Positions 63,507 through 64,000 of a stretch of 64,000 bases of DNA are shown one piece after another. This DNA comes from Corynebacterium phocae. GTDB lineage: Bacteria; Actinomycetota; Actinomycetes; Mycobacteriales; Mycobacteriaceae. The DNA lies in assembly GCF_008693075.1 (NCBI RefSeq), contig NZ_VXKJ01000043.1:62001-126000 (forward strand), written 5' to 3'. The translations under genes and the position numbers were made by a program. Under the pieces are notes generated by a model. The model worked only from the letters and a program-made list of their open reading frames with translations, ran no database searches and was not told where the DNA came from. Each line of letters begins with the position of its first letter. Position 1 is the stretch's first letter.

Positions 63507-64000
63507 ATGGAGAAACACTCAAGAACCATCTTCACCTGGATACTAGTTATTGCCACGGCAGGCTACCTTGCCTACACCTGGCTACCGCCGCTGCGCCCCG
63601 TGGCACCGGACCCCCAACTCCCCGCCCTTGAAGTATCGCTTGGCTCAGTAGCAGTAATTGCCCAACGCCAGCGCGTGCTGGGCTATCAGCGTGAGAATTA
63701 CGGCCAAGGCTGGGGGCCGGCACGCATACCAGGGATAGAGCACTGCACCGCGCGCGAGGCGGCGATTATGTCCCAAACAAAGTCCGGGATACCGTCCGTT
63801 GCGACCTCCCCGCCGTGCCAGAACGGGAGCCTTTACCTTTTTGATCCGTATTCGGCCTCGCAGATAGCTCTTAGAGACCGGACCCAGTGCGTAGAGATTG
63901 ATCACGTCTTCCCCCTTTCGGCCAGCTGGGACATGGGTGCCTGGGCCTGGGATGAGCGCACCCGCAAAGCCTTTGCCAATGACCCGCTAAATCTTGTAGC
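63507..64000 (+). CDS. Secreted HNH (DUF1524-type) nuclease-like protein, cut by window end
   Basis: An open frame from the ATG at 63507 runs off the window (164 residues visible). It starts with an uncleaved or cleaved signal anchor (MEKHSRTIFTWILVIATAG). Further on it shows CVEIDHVFPLSASWDMGAW and FANDPLNLVA, the core of the DUF1524/HNH endonuclease family found in exported corynebacterial proteins. H in DHVFPL is the expected catalytic histidine. Paired cysteines (CTAREA, CQNG, CVEID) fit an extracellular protein. GGGG lies 2-5 bp before the ATG. The downstream end is unknown. Confidence 0.8.
   Translation, partial: MEKHSRTIFTWILVIATAGYLAYTWLPPLRPVAPDPQLPALEVSLGSVAVIAQRQRVLGYQRENYGQGWGPARIPGIEHCTAREAAIMSQTKSGIPSVATSPPCQNGSLYLFDPYSASQIALRDRTQCVEIDHVFPLSASWDMGAWAWDERTRKAFANDPLNLV

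Overview
The window is a high-GC actinobacterial chromosome segment, almost certainly from a Corynebacterium. The evidence is gene content and order: wecA, atpI, atpBEFHAGDC, DUF2550, nucS; rho, prfA, prmC, tsaC; argS-lysA and hom-thrB; plus glgE-glgB. This resembles the Corynebacterium glutamicum backbone as I remember it. The species cannot be fixed from sequence alone. I see no insertion sequence, prophage, integrase or CRISPR array. One tRNA gene, tRNA-Arg(CCG), is present.

Layout. 1-4.3 kb: glgE and glgB (alpha-glucan synthesis and branching), plus strand. 4.4-7.9 kb: minus-strand housekeeping genes: an arsenate reductase/LMW-phosphatase-like protein, a cysteine-less thioredoxin-fold protein, a thiamine-binding-type protein, a small zinc-ribbon protein, the NucS mismatch endonuclease and a DUF2550 protein. 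7.9-8.4 kb: intergenic DNA with a degenerate 20-bp tandem repeat and the ATP synthase terminator. 8.4-17.9 kb: the complete F-type ATP synthase operon preceded by atpI and wecA. 18.1-23.4 kb: tsaC, prmC, prfA and rho, whose Rho carries a disordered insert of about 275 residues.

23.7-37.4 kb is the accessory part. An acyl-CoA synthetase gene is followed by moaA, moeA, moaC and mobA. Convergent to these is a three-gene minus-strand operon: an NnrS-like membrane protein, a second histidine-bearing 'copper oxidase'-type membrane protein, and a membrane-anchored copper nitrite reductase with an extra N-terminal cupredoxin domain. Divergent from that operon run a DUF2249 gene, modA, a fused modBC gene and an iron-sulfur-type (SufR/COG2345-like) regulator. 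Together these form a molybdenum and nitrogen-oxide island at a place where C. glutamicum, from memory, carries nar genes. This is the most interesting part of the window: nitrite would be reduced to NO, no recognisable NO reductase is encoded here, and the two membrane proteins are candidates for NO or copper/heme handling.

37.5-46 kb: thrB, hom, a secreted anchored protein, a lipoprotein serine protease, lysA and argS. Hom and thrB are separated by 303 bp that contain a terminator-like hairpin and a 16-bp tandem repeat. 46.6-51.4 kb: a complete lactate utilisation operon, lctP-lutABC, with palindromes upstream and a strong hairpin inside. 51.6-53.1 kb: tRNA-Arg, a 55-aa membrane peptide, a small acidic protein and a MarR regulator. 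53.3-61.2 kb: a DNA-repair-type run made of a SbcC/YhaN-like ATPase, a SbcD/YhaO-like nuclease, a SWIM zinc-finger protein and a SNF2 ATPase. 61.7-64 kb: putP and the start of a secreted HNH (DUF1524-type) protein cut by the window end.
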